A stretch of DNA of 64,000 bases from Hirsutella rhossiliensis (GCF_020360975.1 NW_025408667.1:3224001-3288000); one strand, 5' to 3'; positions 11,764-24,288 are shown, counted from the stretch's first letter. The notes: generated by a model from the sequence alone, not told the origin. Made by a program: numbers and translations.

Positions 11764-14700
11764 CTACTTTGTAGAGCTATACCTCTTCTTGAGTCGATTC
11801 ACGGCCAAGTCGCCAAGCTGAAGCATGTTCCCACCATTCATCAACTCCAAAACCGAGACTTCAACGCCGAGCGCCTGCTTCCACCAGTTCCTCAGCTCGA
11901 TCGCCACGAGGGAGTCCACGCCAACCGCGGCCAAGGTTTGCGACAAATCGAGGTCCTTGTCTTTCATCAGAAACTCAGAGGCTCGTGATGCGATTGCACG
12001 CGCCAGAACCTCTGATGATTCCCTGTTGTCGAGTCTGCCTCGGTCGTTCCCCAGCGAGCTTATCAGGGTCTGGATCGAGTTGGAGGGGCCGTTGTCGCTA
12101 CCCGTGGCCCAAGCCTTCTCGATGATGCGGTACATGGCCATCCGGGGATCTCGCTTCCACAGTGTCGCATTCTGCGGGTCCATGATGGGTTTGACGGACC
12201 AGGGAACGTTGGCAAGCTGTGTCGAATTGACGAAGCTGCCTGTGGCACAATCACACCTCCGGGGGAGCGGCGCGACGGCTAGTTGCACAATGTCGAGGAA
12301 GTCCTGCTCACTGACCAACTGGGCATTGGCTGCAATGGTGCTGCGTGCCACTTCTGTTCGAGCCACAAAGCCTACGTTCTCGATGGGGCCGATATCGATG
12401 ACAGACGCCACTAGGCCAAGGGCTTGGCGATACTGCACAAAGGCGTCGAGGAAAGCACTAGCCGACGAATAGTTGGATTGGCCAAAGTATCCGAGCAAGC
12501 CGGCGATGGAGCTGAAGAGGACGAAGAAGTCGAGGTCCCTGGGGAGAAGGTGGTGCAGGTTCCATGTGCCGTCCACTTTGGGGCGGACAGCAGCGGCCCA
12601 TTTGGAGGCGTCCATGTCCATGACGCCGGCGTCGCTGAGAACCATTGCCATCTGCATGACGCCAGCAATGGGAAGACGGGCTTGGTCCACAACGGCACGG
12701 ACGAGCTCGGCATCGGCCACATCACCCGAGAAACATTGCACGACGCAGCCAGCCTCGCGCAGCTCCTCGAAGAAGTCGTGGTCAGCTGTGGAGCGGCCAG
12801 CGGACCGCGAGAGGAATATCAGGCTCCTGGCGCCATGAGACACCATCCAGGGCGCGATGGCCCTGCCCAGGCCGCCCAGGCCGCCCACGAGCAGATACGA
12901 GGCGTTGCCCCTGAATGCGGGCTCGGGCATACTCGGCGCGAGCGGCAAGGCATCTTGCTCGGAGAGGCTAACGACGATCTTGCCCATATGCTGGCCCTGC
13001 TGCATATGGCGGTAGGCGTCCTCGACATCGACGGCGTCGAATACCGTTATGGGGCAGATCGGGTGGAAGTGTCCCTGTTGGTAGAGGTCGACTATCTGCT
13101 CCAGCAGGCGCTGCACCTGGAACTCATTGCCCATCATGGCCGATAGGTCGACGCAGCTAAAGGTGCGGTTGGCCGCAAAGCGAGACATGGCGAGCTGCCC
13201 ATGGCCGAGGACGTCTCGTTTGCCGATCTCGACCATGATTCCCCAAGGGGCCACGCATTGCCACGACGCGTGCAGCAGATCGCCCGACAGCGAGTTGAGG
13301 ACGACATGGACCCCGACGCCTGCTGTTGCCGCCATGACTGCGCCGACAAAGCCATCGTCTCGTGAGCTGAAGATGCGCTCGCGAGGCACGCCCAGCTCAC
13401 GCTCCAGGAACTCGACCTTGTCCTTAGTTCCGGCCGTGACGTAGATGTCGGCGCCGAGCCAGCGAGCCACATGAATTGCGGCTATGCCCACGCCCCCGGC
13501 CGCGCTGTGGATCAGCAGCGACTGGCCCCGCTGCAGGTTTGCCTTGTCGACGAGGCAGTACAACGCCGTGCTGTATGCCACGGCCATGGTGGCGGCCTGT
13601 TGATCACTGAGACGGTCGGGGACGAGGATGCAGGACCCGGCCCTCCGCTGGACCTCGGTTGCGAAGCCGGGCGAAGTCGAGCCCATGCACATGACACGGT
13701 CTCCGACCTTGAAATGGTTCACGGCAGCTCCTATTGCCGTCACCCAGCCCACTCCCTCATCCCCGAAGGCGTTGATGCTACCATCCGGCTCCTCGGCGCC
13801 GGGGAACCTGACAATGCCCAGGGCAGCCATGAGCTCCCTAAAGTTGATGCCGATGGCACACATTCGAACCCTCACTTGGTCTGACTCAAGGGCCGCCAGC
13901 CTCTGTCGTCGCCACTGCAGCGACTGCAACATGCCGCGCTGGCCCACCACCAGGCGCTTTGCATCGCCCGCCGGGGCCACGTCGGCGAGAGCCCTCTTGG
14001 CCGAGAACCAGTGTAGGCGGCTCACGTGTACGGCGCCGTCGGCAAACGCAAACTCCATGTCGCCATTCACGTCGCCATCCACCTGTCGGGCGAGCTGCAG
14101 CTTTCGCATGACGCCGGCCACGGCTGATGCGGCCGCGTCCCCGTCCCGGTCGAGCTCCATGGTCGCGAAGTCGACGGCCAGTTCGGCACGGGCCGTTCTT
14201 GCCAGACCCAGAATCTGCGCATGGTATGGGTCCTCGCACCTGATCTGCGCCGGCTTGGTCAGCCACAGCAGCGTCGATTGCGAAACATGGTCCATCATAT
14301 CCAGCAATTGCTTCAGGTCATTGTCTGCCACGTCCCTAAGAAGCGGTTGCGTGCTGTCCTCGAAATCGACAAAGCTGATCATGTCTTGGTCGGCAGGGGG
14401 GGCGTCTATCTTCCAGACGCAACGGTCCACCTTGTAGCCATCTCTCCTTAACGCCCGTTGCGTCGCCTGGGCCAGCGGACCGAGCTCCCGTGATGCCGTC
14501 AGCAGTGTCACCCGCCTAGCGGGAGCTTGCTCAATGGCCGGCTGTGACAGGATAGTGGCATTGACATAGTATGGTCTTTCGCCATCCAGGATGACGGAGC
14601 TGACGCCGTCGAATCCGGCCTCACGAAGTCTGGTATCCCACTGTTCTGGGAAAATATATGGCTCGTTCGGTCGACCGTCATCACTACCCAGCCACCACCC

Positions 14701-17700
14701 CGCGAACAGACCCTCAAGCTATAGTCAGCAGACAGTCAAGTCAATGCATGGCGGATAAACAATACCATGACAAAGTTGGCGCTTTTCGTGACTAGACACT
14801 GTGTCAGAGACATAGTTGGGCCAATTTGCTTCACTGGATGGGATACCTACTTGGCGACAGCTCCTGCAAGTATAGACGGCCGTTTGGCTGCAGTAATTTT
14901 CGACAGTTGCGAAGAGTTTCAACCAGAATGGGAGTTGCGTGTAAAACCTAAAGCAAGTCGACATGTTAGCTGCAAAAGGCAAAGTCTCGCCCATCTGCAA
15001 TAATCTTACATTGGAAGCGACAATCAAGTCAAACTCGGCCTCCTTGAATCCCTGCTCCATGGGATTTTGGGCGATATCTAGAACACAATATTTTATGCCA
15101 TAGTAGTCCTTGAAACGATCTCGAGCCTTAGGAAAGAAGCCAGACGAGACATCTGTGAATGTGTAGCTAAGGTACAGGCGCTCGCCCGTCTCGGATCGCA
15201 GACTCTGAAGAATCTTGGATGTGAGTCCGCCGGTGCCGGCGCCGATCTCGAGTATCTTGAGCTGTGGTTGACTATGTCCGAGGAGGGAGAAGTAATTGCT
15301 TGCGTCCAAAAGGTCGTTCATCCAATCGTAGATTTGTTGCAAGAGGTTATCTTGCAGCAACAGGTCCAGAAAATTTACACTGCCTTGGACAATGTCGGCC
15401 AGTCGACTGCATGATCGCCATATGGCCACCGCCAGAGGCCGGGCCTCGGTGGCCTCGAGCTCTTGGAGATGATCGAGTATCAATTTCTGCCGCGTTTCTT
15501 TGTCCAGGCGCACCAGCCATGGCGAATCTTCCACGAGGGGGTAGCCGGGCTTCTCAAACCGCTCGAGCTGTCTGTCGAGCCATCCCATGTAACGACCAAA
15601 GTGAGGTTGGGACGGCGTGATGGCACATTCCGCCAGACACTTCTCAGCCTCCGAGGCACATAGGACGTACAGGCGCTCAAGAAGCGCCATCTGCGACTTG
15701 ACGGGGAGCGTGGGTTTCATGAGCCTCGCAGGGTCCATGAAATCAACGTGAGGCTTCCATTGCAGGCGCTGCACCGTCAATGCCAGGGAATTATTGTTCG
15801 TCTCCGTGTTTTCGAGTGGCGACCCCCGAAGGCCGCGGAGACGGAATGCAGTCTGACCGTTGACAAGGCCATCTGATGAACACTGCTGGTCGCCGCCAGT
15901 CGTGACCAACTTTATGGTTGCCGACATGGCACAGCCAATATAGAGCTCTTCGATGAATGTAGGAAGCGACAAGCCAGTGAGTTTGCGATCGAGGCCCGTC
16001 GTCTGAGCCACGAGCCAGGACTGGAAGATTATGTCGATTGTCGTCGGATGCATGGGATACCACGACTCGCATTCTTCTTGTTTGTCGGTGACTGTGGCGG
16101 AGCACAGCTGTTCCGAAACAGCCGAGGTGATATCTTGTAGCCCAGTAAAGGTTGGTCCGTAGTTGAGTCCCATCTTTGCAAGCGCCTTGTACCAATGACT
16201 GGAAGCAACTCTGCGCGTTTGGCTTTCGAATTCGGCACATGCATCCATGGGGCAAGCGCGGCCACTGATGACAAGTCCGCGGCAGTGTCTGGTCCAAGCA
16301 CTCCCGTTGTGCGAGACCACGGTGAATTCGTACCACTTGCTGTCCTCCTTGGCGGTGAGTCTCCTTGGCCTCAAAGTCACCATGACTTCGACCGACTTGT
16401 CCTCTCGCAAAAGCATGGCAGCACTGAGGTGTAATTCCCGGATCGTGTACCCTGTCTGGGTGTCACGGCTCGCGCCAAGTTGCAGCACGGCCTCGCCAGC
16501 CATTGCCACATAGGCCGCAGCGGGAAATATAATGTCACCACAGACATTGTGGTCTCGAAGCCACGGGATGTCCTTGATGCGCAGAATATTCCTCCACATG
16601 GGCTCCAAGTCACCTGCCTCGGCCACTCGCGACCCTAGAATGTCGTGCGAGGGATACCGGCGCTGTCTCCAATTCGACATGACGCGCGTCTCAGACCAGT
16701 AGCTGCCGTCATAATGCCAGGGGTAGGGGGGCAGGTGAGTCAAAACTTGCGCGTCGACAGACACAGGAAGCTTTACCTTGATGTCAGCGCAGTACAGGTG
16801 TCCCATGGTTTCGAGAATCGCATCCTCGTCATCCTTGTGACGGGTGAGCGAAGGCAAGTATAACGGAGAGGCTCCTGTCTCCCTGTAGACCTGTCGCAGG
16901 GGACCGCTCAAGGCTGAATGGGGGCCAATCTCAAGGTGGATGGACGCGTCGGGACAATCCTCGAGGAGCCGTTTCACGGCCGAGTGGAACAGCACGGGGC
17001 TTTCTAGGTTTGCTTGCCAGTACCTAGGCCCGAAGTCGCCGGCCCCCGTGGGCCGCTTGACGTCGGCACTCGAGAAGAATGGAATGCGAGGTGGTTGAGC
17101 CTCGATATGGCTGTGCAAAATATCGCTATACTTGCTACCGATTTTTCGCATGTGACCTAATGTATGGACCCGTTAGCCAAGTTGTAGTTAGTGCATAGGG
17201 CGAAGAAACTTGCCTGAATGATAGGCCAAGTCGACGTGGAGCCTCCGTGCCTGGACAGCGGGATGATCAGCCTTAATCGCTGCCAGGCACCTTTCCAGAG
17301 CCTTCAAGTCGCCGCTTATCGTCGTGCTCTGGCTGCTGTTCTCACACGCGATCTGAACGCCGGGGACAAGATAGGGCTGCACCTCATCCCGGCCCAGCCC
17401 CACAGCTGCCATGCCTCCCAGGGTCTGTGGCAGAGTGTTGCACATGTACCCGCGGTAGAAGGAGATCGTGATTGCTTCCCTCCTCGACAGGACGCCTGCG
17501 GCGTAGGCTGCTGCGATTTCGCCGCTGGAATGCCCAACCACCGCCGCGGGGGTGATATGCCCGGCGGCAAAGACGTCTACCAAGGCCACCTGCAGCGCCG
17601 TACAGACTGGCATGGAGACTGCTGATTTGCGAATAATCGACGCGTCACCACAATGTAGAAGGATTTCTTCGATTGTCCATACCGGCGCATGCTCCAGTGA

Positions 17701-19664
17701 CCCAAGAAATCCATCCATCCGTCTAATGGCGTCTCGAAAGACGGGATTTCCAAGCATCAATCTTCGTCCCATGTGTACCCACTGAGCGCCTTGGCCCGTG
17801 AAGACGAATGCAATCTTCCCGGGCCTCTTGGCCTGCTGGGTTTGGTTGCTGACTGAAAAGGGTACCGAGCCATCCGTTATACCAAACGCCCTGAGCTTCA
17901 GGTGTTCTCTATGCTCTGATAGAGTATATACTAGGGATTCCAGTTGGCTGGGAAATCTATCCAGATACCTCTGGTGTCCCTCGCAGACTGCCTTTAGCGA
18001 ATATGCACTGTTCGCCGAGAAGAGGAGAAGGTGTTTCTTGCCAGCTGTTACTCGGAGCTGATCAACGATCTTCATGAAGCTTGGTGAGGATATTCCGAAA
18101 GATCTCGCCGAATCGATGATGAACTATGGTGCTATTGGTCGGTTTCTTCTTTCTCAACCAGAATCAGGCTCCAAACTCACATGTGCGTTGGAACCGCCTA
18201 TGCCAAACGTGTTTATGCTTATTCGATCCCACCGATCTTGGGGCCAAGATAGCGGCTCTGTGGGAACCTTCAACTTGGCCTTATCCCATGGTACTGCCAT
18301 ATGTCAGCAACACGCAAAGCTGACGAGGTGTCAGTCAACTCACTGGCCGGATTGGGAGTCACAAATTTGATGTTGGGTATAATAATCTGGTTCTCCAGAG
18401 ACACCACGGCTTTCAGGATGCTGCTGATGGCCGAGGCGCCCTCGGAATGGCCAAGATTTGGCTTGACGGACCCGATATAGGTGTCGCTATGGCCGAAACA
18501 TTTGGCTACTGCCGAGGCTTCGAGCGGATCTCCCACAGCCGTCCCGGTGCCGTGACACTCCACCATGGCTGTTTGGTCAAAGTCCAGGCCGGCGTTCTTG
18601 TATGTCTGACGTATGAGAGCTTCGTGAGCAGCCGGGTTCGGAAGTGTAAGCCCACTGGTTTTGCCATCCGCATTGCTCCCAGAGGCTCTGATAATGGCGC
18701 GAACAGGATTGCCATCACGGATGGCCTCGTCGAGGCGCTTGATGTAAAGACATGAGACTGCCTCTGCTCTTGCAAATCCATCGGCCGACGCATCAAACGT
18801 ATTGCACGAACCCGTAGGCGACAATCCCATTAGCCCCGACATGGCCACGGCCAGGCCTGGAGTTAGTATGAGGTTCGAAGTCGCCACAATCGCCGCTGAG
18901 ATTTCTCCCAGGCGGATGGATTGCAACGCTTGGTGGAGCGCCACGCCTGAAGATGAACAGGCAGTTTTCACGGTTACGCTGCAACAAGGGTTAGGACGAT
19001 ATGGTTTTTCGCGTGAGCCGTTGGAGTGGCCATACCTTGGTCCCTTTAGGTCATACTCGTATGATATCCTGTTGGCTTGCATAAAGTCCATTTTCCCCAT
19101 GAGCTGGTATGGGCCAAAATCATTCACGTCCACGGTCTGCAAATCGCTCCAATCCTCCCCATAGAGGCTCGTAAACGTGCCAATGTTCTTGCCCCTGAAG
19201 TTGGCCTCACCGGCGCTATCGAATGCTTCGCGCGTGACTTCAAGAAGCAGCCTCTGGCTGGGGTCAAGACGGGTAACTTCTGCGGCGGTCATGCTGAACA
19301 TGGACAAGTCGAATTTTGTAAGGTCAACATCTTCGAGGAAATATCCGTGTCTGGTTATAATAGTCCCCGGCTTTGAGTATCCATCATGATATGCATCAAT
19401 GTTGAAGCGGCTCTTTGGTATCTCACTTCGCGCATCTTGCTTGCGGACTAAAAAGTTGTAAAGGTCGGTATCGTTTCGGATCCCGCCAGGCAGTCTCATG
19501 CCCATGCCACAGATCGCTATCGGCATTGCCAGCGTCTCTTTCTCAGACTCCATGGACCGCAGAACATTGTCTTCGCCAAAATTGTGCTCCCCACAAACTC
19601 CGCCATGGTCACCGTTTGCCACTCCGTTTCTTTCGACAATGGCTGAGTTCAAATTAGCAGTCAT
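11764..19664 (-). CDS. Highly reducing type I polyketide synthase
   Basis: Iterative HR-PKS, about 2503 aa: KS-AT-DH-MT-ER-KR-ACP, no thioesterase. Exons: 19664-19036, 18978-18344, 18293-18181, 18123-17214, 17156-15010, 14947-14847, 14833-14812, 14718-11764. [30 protein letters not shown] (about residue 569), GHSSGE. DH: H-x3-G-x4-P (about 964), Asp about 1136. [11 protein letters not shown] (about 1400). ER: AAGGVG (about 1925). [10 protein letters not shown], catalytic [15 protein letters not shown]. The intron at 17157-17213 is GC-AG (AG/GCAAGT); 18979-19035 is in frame. The gap 14846-14834 is only 13 nt, too short for an intron, so the MT-ER junction may hold a frameshift; the next donor (GTCTCT) is weak. 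Start 19664 is preferred over 19718 because a TATA box at 19763-19770 puts 19718 near the cap site. Confidence 0.9.
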
Positions 19665-19762
19665 CGTCGGTTTCTCATGCAAGAGACTCGCCAAGAGAAA
19701 GGTTAGTTCAACATTCAATCTCTTCTTCGGCCATTCAGCTACGACAGGAAAGAGATGCTGGG

Positions 19763-19770
19763 CTTATATA
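19763..19770 (-). promoter_or_regulatory. TATA box of the PKS gene
   Basis: TATATAAG on the minus strand, 99 bp before the ATG at 19664. Transcription would start near 19735, leaving a leader of about 70 nt and making the in-frame ATG at 19718 too close to the cap to be the likely start. Confidence 0.5.
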
Positions 19771-20336
19771 ATGGAAATGCGGAATAGATGCCCGTTTGAC
19801 CCAAGTCATAGAGGTCAGTTAATGCACACCACTATACGTCGCGTTCTCGGTGTGTAACACTCTAGGGAACATGCATGCGTTAGCTTCACGTCGCGTTTGC
19901 CACACATGTTTCTTCGACTTGCGCGATCAAGTGAGCAGCGCTGCGGAAGATGCCCGATGAATTAGGCAAGTGGGACCTACGTGTTTTGGGTTCTCATGCA
20001 ACGAGAGTGGTTGTATAAGCCTTAGAGTATCTCTCCTGGCCAACTTTCCATATTGGCCGACGCATATTCCCGATCTCGATTACATGACCTTTCGTTGATA
20101 TATTTCTACGAAATCGACCTGATCAGGTAGGCATTTTACTCTATTCGCTTTGTTATTATATGTTAAGAACTTATATATCATTACATGAATTCGGCAACTT
20201 AGCTGCCGCGCCGTGACCATACCTAGTTCCACAGGGGCTTTATACAACGTAGGACCTATCCTCGGTTCCAGACCGACGACGATACGAGTGAGCTCTTTAG
20301 AAATCAATATACGTGCCTGAATATGCCTGTAAAAAG
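19771..20336. other. PKS upstream region; no gene seen
   Basis: Normal composition, non-coding. A 93-codon open frame at 20080-20361 (minus) has no domain and runs into a dispersed repeat; I treat it as chance. Confidence 0.45.
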
Positions 20337-20372
20337 CTGGCCCAAAACCTTTGTTCAACAAGCAAGTGCCTG
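20337..20372 (+). repeat. Dispersed short repeat, copy 2
   Basis: GCTGGCCCAAAACC then TTGTTCAACAAGCAAGTGCC; the short core is shared with 9641-9683 and 28143-28175. Confidence 0.45.
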
Positions 20373-20530
20373 CTCATTATTCCTTGCCACTACACCAGCT
20401 CATGCCACTCCCCTCCCCTGAACCTCCGCCATTTTGCCGTTACTTCCTCGCTATAATTATGCACTTGTAGTACTATCCGGTCAGACCGGTAGAAAAGATA
20501 GAACGTGATCGAGAAGGCATACTACTTATA

Positions 20531-21884
20531 CCGTGGGCCTCCAAAAGTAACGAGCAAACGCGTATCGAGGCATTAGCCTTAAGTCTATACTATAATATAG
20601 TTTTCTATTTATCTAAGCTAAATAATAGAATAGAAATTTAAAGAAAATCTCCCTAAATAGATAATAAAGAGAATATTTTACTAGATTTATCTAGCATTTA
20701 GTATACCAGCTATTTATATTAATAACGGCTTAGAGCCTATAAGGCATTAATAAGATAGGGTTTTTAAGGATATCGTCTTCGATCTCTTCCTACGCTTAAA
20801 TAGCAGCTTTATAGAGCCGCTATTTTAAGAAGGAATTAGAGCTAAGATGCTAAAGCTCTAGATAATCCCTTTAGATTTATTACTTAACGATTTTCTATGG
20901 ATTTTTAGTCGGATTAAGATCGGGCGAGTATAGCGGCTAATCGACGGATTTAACCCTATTCTCTAAGAGGAAATCGTAAAGCCATTCTTTAATAAGGCGG
21001 CTTATATATATAGGAGCGTTGTCTTAATTAAATACGCTGCCTAGCTCGACTATTATTAGAAGGTTCTCGATAAGGTAGTCCTTAATAACTTAGGCCGTAA
21101 TGCCTTCCGGTGCGAATTTAGGTCTCTAGGGAGCGTAATTAACGCTATACGTTTAGTATATAAAAAAGCGACCTAAAATATTATAGAGTCTTTCTTTAGC
21201 TTACTTAAACGCTATACGTTCTGCTTAAGAAGTCTCTCGCCTTAGGCTAAATTAGCTAGCATAAGAGAAGAGCTAGCGTATTATATACCGGCTTATAGAA
21301 GACCTATTTCTGGCCCTCTTTGCCGCTCCGGCTAATTTAGCTCTCGTCCGAGAAGACCTAGCTTTTCTACGCCTCTAGAGGAATATTAATATAGCGTCTC
21401 GTAAAGGCGAGCCTTTTTTGGACTACCTTTTCCGTTAATTTAGGGCGTTAGAGAGCTTAATACCCCCGTCTTTAAGATACTAAAGAATAGTCGTTACTCT
21501 ATATATAACTAACGTTGTTTGCTAATGCTAAAGGATTAAGGTTAAGGAGCCTTAATGCATCGAATAATAGCTATTTTCTCTCTTTCTGATAGAATTAGAG
21601 GGCGCCCAGCGCGTTTAAGGTTAGCACCACTAATCTGCTACTCGTAGCACGATGCGATACCGTAGATGCTTCCGCGGGAAACGCCTTCTCTTATAGTAAT
21701 TACTTAAGCAGAACGCCCGAATTATATATCGTTGCGATCCTTATCCTCTTGCGAGGAGACTAGACTCAATGAGGCCTTAGTATGGGAATTATTAGAGAAG
21801 TTATGGGTGTTTTAAAGCCCTAGTGGAGGCGTACTAGTCGCGTTAGGCGATACGCGTTTGCTCGTTACTTTTGGAGGCCCACTA
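20531..21884 (-). mobile_element. Tc1-type DNA transposon, RIP-killed
   Basis: 1354 bp with terminal inverted repeats of 37 bp at 20531-20567 and 21848-21884, identical over 35 positions, flanked by the TA target duplication expected for Tc1/mariner (20529-20530 and 21885-21886). The outermost base of the right TIR reads T where C is usual (CAGTGGG-type end). The interior is RIP-degraded while the TIRs are not. It sits between the PKS promoter and the 3' end of the first P450. Confidence 0.9.
20880..21690 (-). pseudogene. Tc1-type transposase remnant
   Basis: Read on the minus strand with RIP changes reversed: an F-S-D-E-S block near 21330-21360 followed by R-S-G-K-E-G-Q (second DDE Asp region), and a Y-S-P-D-L-N-P block near 20905-20935, the signature that surrounds the last catalytic acidic residue. 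Many TAA/TAG stops; no usable frame remains. Confidence 0.75.
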
Positions 21885-21985
21885 TACCACTCATATTCGC
21901 TGGAATCGCTACCTGTAACAACCCATAATTATTCATTTGTTGATGGGCTGTATCGCCTTACTGGTTTCTTGCCACTGTCTCTATG

Positions 21986-22170
21986 TGTAAAGAGTACAAG
22001 CGCGACTAAACAGAGAGTGAAGAACGGGGTTCGATTAATTCCATTGTTGATCTCTGAAGAGCTCATTTAACACTTGAGAGACGGCGTCTTTTTAACAAAA
22101 TAGCAACCTCCGTTTTCTGACGGCTTACCTCCGTAATGTCTCGGAGGTCTGCTTTCGCTGGCACGTGACA
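21986..22170. mobile_element. Solo LTR, 185 bp
   Basis: Starts TGTAAAG, ends CACGTGACA, flanked by a perfect 5-bp duplication ctatg (21981-21985 and 22171-22175). About 70 bp (CAGAGAGTGAAGAACGGGG through the GATCTCTGA region) match the solo LTR at 52380-52594, which has the same type of ends, so both belong to one family. The insertion lies 16 bp beyond the TSD from the P450 stop codon region, i.e. in that gene's 3' flank. Confidence 0.85.
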
Positions 22171-22191
22171 CTATGTCTTCTCTCCAGCACT

Positions 22192-24236
22192 TTATGAGCC
22201 TTTGTTTATCTGACTTTCTGAACACCTTCTCCGAGTAAAGCGTAAGTATAACGTTTCGGACTTGAGCGTAACACCTTCCTGAAGCCCTTGAAGAAAGTCC
22301 TTCCGAGTAAATCCGGTTGCTAGATGCACATTGTATCGCCTCACAATCTCCCCTGTTAAATGACGGAGTTGGAACAATGCGAACTGCTTTCCAATGCACG
22401 AAGATCGTCCTGGGCATTATTAATGAGTGGTGCTTGAATTTAAAAAGATGACTGACCGATTAAGAATGGAGCAAATATTGATCCATCCTTTACCAACTCT
22501 GTCTTCGATGTCCATCGTTCCGGAATGAAATTATCGGCCTGGTCGAAAAGCCGCTCATCTGTAATTATCATGTCAAGATATGCTTCGGCTGAGGTAGAAG
22601 ATGCGCAAATCCACCGGTACATACCTCGGTAGATCGTGTAAAACGGCATTTGCACAATAGTATTTCCCGGAATAAAAGCATTCTTCAGCTGCAGCCCAGC
22701 GGCTGGGACGACCCGCTGCGCTCCTGATGGAAGCACTGGGTAGAGACGTAGGGCTTCATTGATGCATGCCTGGAGGTATGGAAGCTTTGCCAAGGCCATT
22801 TGGCTTGGCTGTTCCTCATGGGCATATAATTCATCAATCTCTTCCTGGAGGATTGTCCAGACATGGGGATGGTCGGCCAGCTCGAAGAATAGACAACTGA
22901 GGGTGTGGGATGTTGTTTCGCTGAACGCTGCCGATTAGATTGTGCATGGCCGTAGTCATACGACAGGTTGAGTACTAACCTTGCAGCCATCAAGATCAAA
23001 TAAGCATCCCATTTGAGATTTTGGAATTCTAGCCAAGCTGGCTCCTTGTTGCCCAACTCTGCCAGGATCCAGGACAAGATGTCTGCGGCAGGCTCCTTGC
23101 ACTAATATGCAGGAACGGTGGCTTTTCTTAGAAGGATCTTGACCCAGGCGGAGAATCACTCACCATTCGTCTTTGGTTAACTTGTGTAGACAGCCATTGA
23201 TGTAATTGTACGTATGGGCGATTCAAACCTGGCACCCGCTTCAGCAGAAGCAATAGCCAGACAACCTTATTCAAGGCGCCCAAGGCGATGGCCGCAGAAT
23301 GCGAGAACGAAGGTTCCATGGCAGGGGGGAATGCTTCGTTGCTCATTGTATTAGAGCTTCGCCCAAATGCCAGTTCTGACGCAATGTCATATGAATACAT
23401 TAAAAACCATCTCGACATGTTGATCGGATCGCCGTCGATTGCATCCTCGATCCTCAACATGAGCTGATTGGTGTAACGAGTTACATGATGTTGATATTTT
23501 TCAAGTTCTGGTAAATGCGCGTGAGAATACAACGCCATAGTTTTAACCGGCGAACAGGTACGCACCTTGGCTGTTAAATGCTTTGTCCCATACCTTCCGT
23601 CGCCGGTCATGTTTCCCTCTGTCTCGCGTGCTGTGCAGCGAGGTGCCAGGTAAGAAACTATCGTACTCTGGTCCTTTCGCACATGCTGTGTGAATTGCTT
23701 TAAATGCATCAGCGTCAGCAATTGATAACGCGGATGGCCCTGTGTGCTCGGTTTAGCTTGGCACATGATATCCTATACACGGTTCACCTGCCTATTCGCA
23801 CGAAGTCCCCATACATGCGAGTTCCATGCAGCTTTTGAACCTGCCTAAAGAAAGATTCTTTCCCGAAACATAGAAATACTGCGTAAAAGCTCGACAGGCT
23901 GGCGGCAAAGGGTCCGGGAAATCGTTGCAACGGATGGAATAGAGCGCGGTAGAGTGTCATGCTGGCATATATGCCCAGGATCGAACTTAGCAACTGTGAC
24001 AAAGCATCCAGAAATCCCGCCCAAAGTGACCTGCGCGCCTGTAGCGAGGCCATCAGGAAAGTCCATGCTATAATCACGCCAACTGTGGCAGCTATAATTC
24101 TCCACACATGGTAGTGCCATTCACCAAAACGAAATACGATTAAGTGAAGGGTGACGCCGGCCAAAAACGCCAAACAAAGACTGAGCGAGCTGCCAGGTTC
24201 CATGGGACGCACGTCAGGGCGGAGGTTTGTTTTCAA
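22192..24236 (-). CDS. Cytochrome P450 monooxygenase, 566 aa
   Basis: Membrane-anchored haem monooxygenase. Seven exons: 24236-23792, 23739-23566, 23507-23164, 23101-22980, 22920-22625, 22558-22457, 22409-22192; all phases agree (1701 nt). The N-terminus has two or three hydrophobic segments, then HPLQRFPGPFAA. I-helix A-A-S-E-T-T-S spans the fourth intron; E-A-L-R is the ExxR motif; I-P-E-R-W; haem loop FLIGRSSCIGKQFA with Cys at about residue 499, formed across the last intron. The first intron (23740-23791) must be GC-AG (TAG/GCAGGT) to give FVRIGPSALSI; a GT donor 4 nt further breaks the frame. Looks like the fungal tryprostatin-6-hydroxylase-like P450 group (recalled, not searched). The second splice acceptor of exon 4 could also be at 23096. 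Probable tailoring oxidase. Confidence 0.88.
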
Positions 24237-24288
24237 GATGAAGAAAGAGAGGACGCTTGGACTGGGCCGGAAGCGTACATCTAATTAA

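Noticed and set aside
11825..14451. Long plus-strand open frames opposite the PKS (for example 12424-13146, 13628-14437)
   Set aside because: They mirror a GC-rich coding strand and carry no domain; the minus strand encodes ER, KR and ACP.
11764..14511. Separate gene starting at 14511 for the ER-KR-ACP part
   Set aside because: The start would be GTG in mid-domain, and the frame is open upstream to 14718 with the conserved GWWLG block of the same PKS.
18270..19718. PKS N-terminus starting at 19718 and ending at 18270 as its own gene
   Set aside because: A GT-AG intron at 18294-18343 joins the KS to the next exon with the expected [15 protein letters not shown] junction, and the TATA box position favours the start at 19664.
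20080..20361. 93-codon minus-strand open frame
   Set aside because: No domain; overlaps a dispersed repeat and non-coding sequence.
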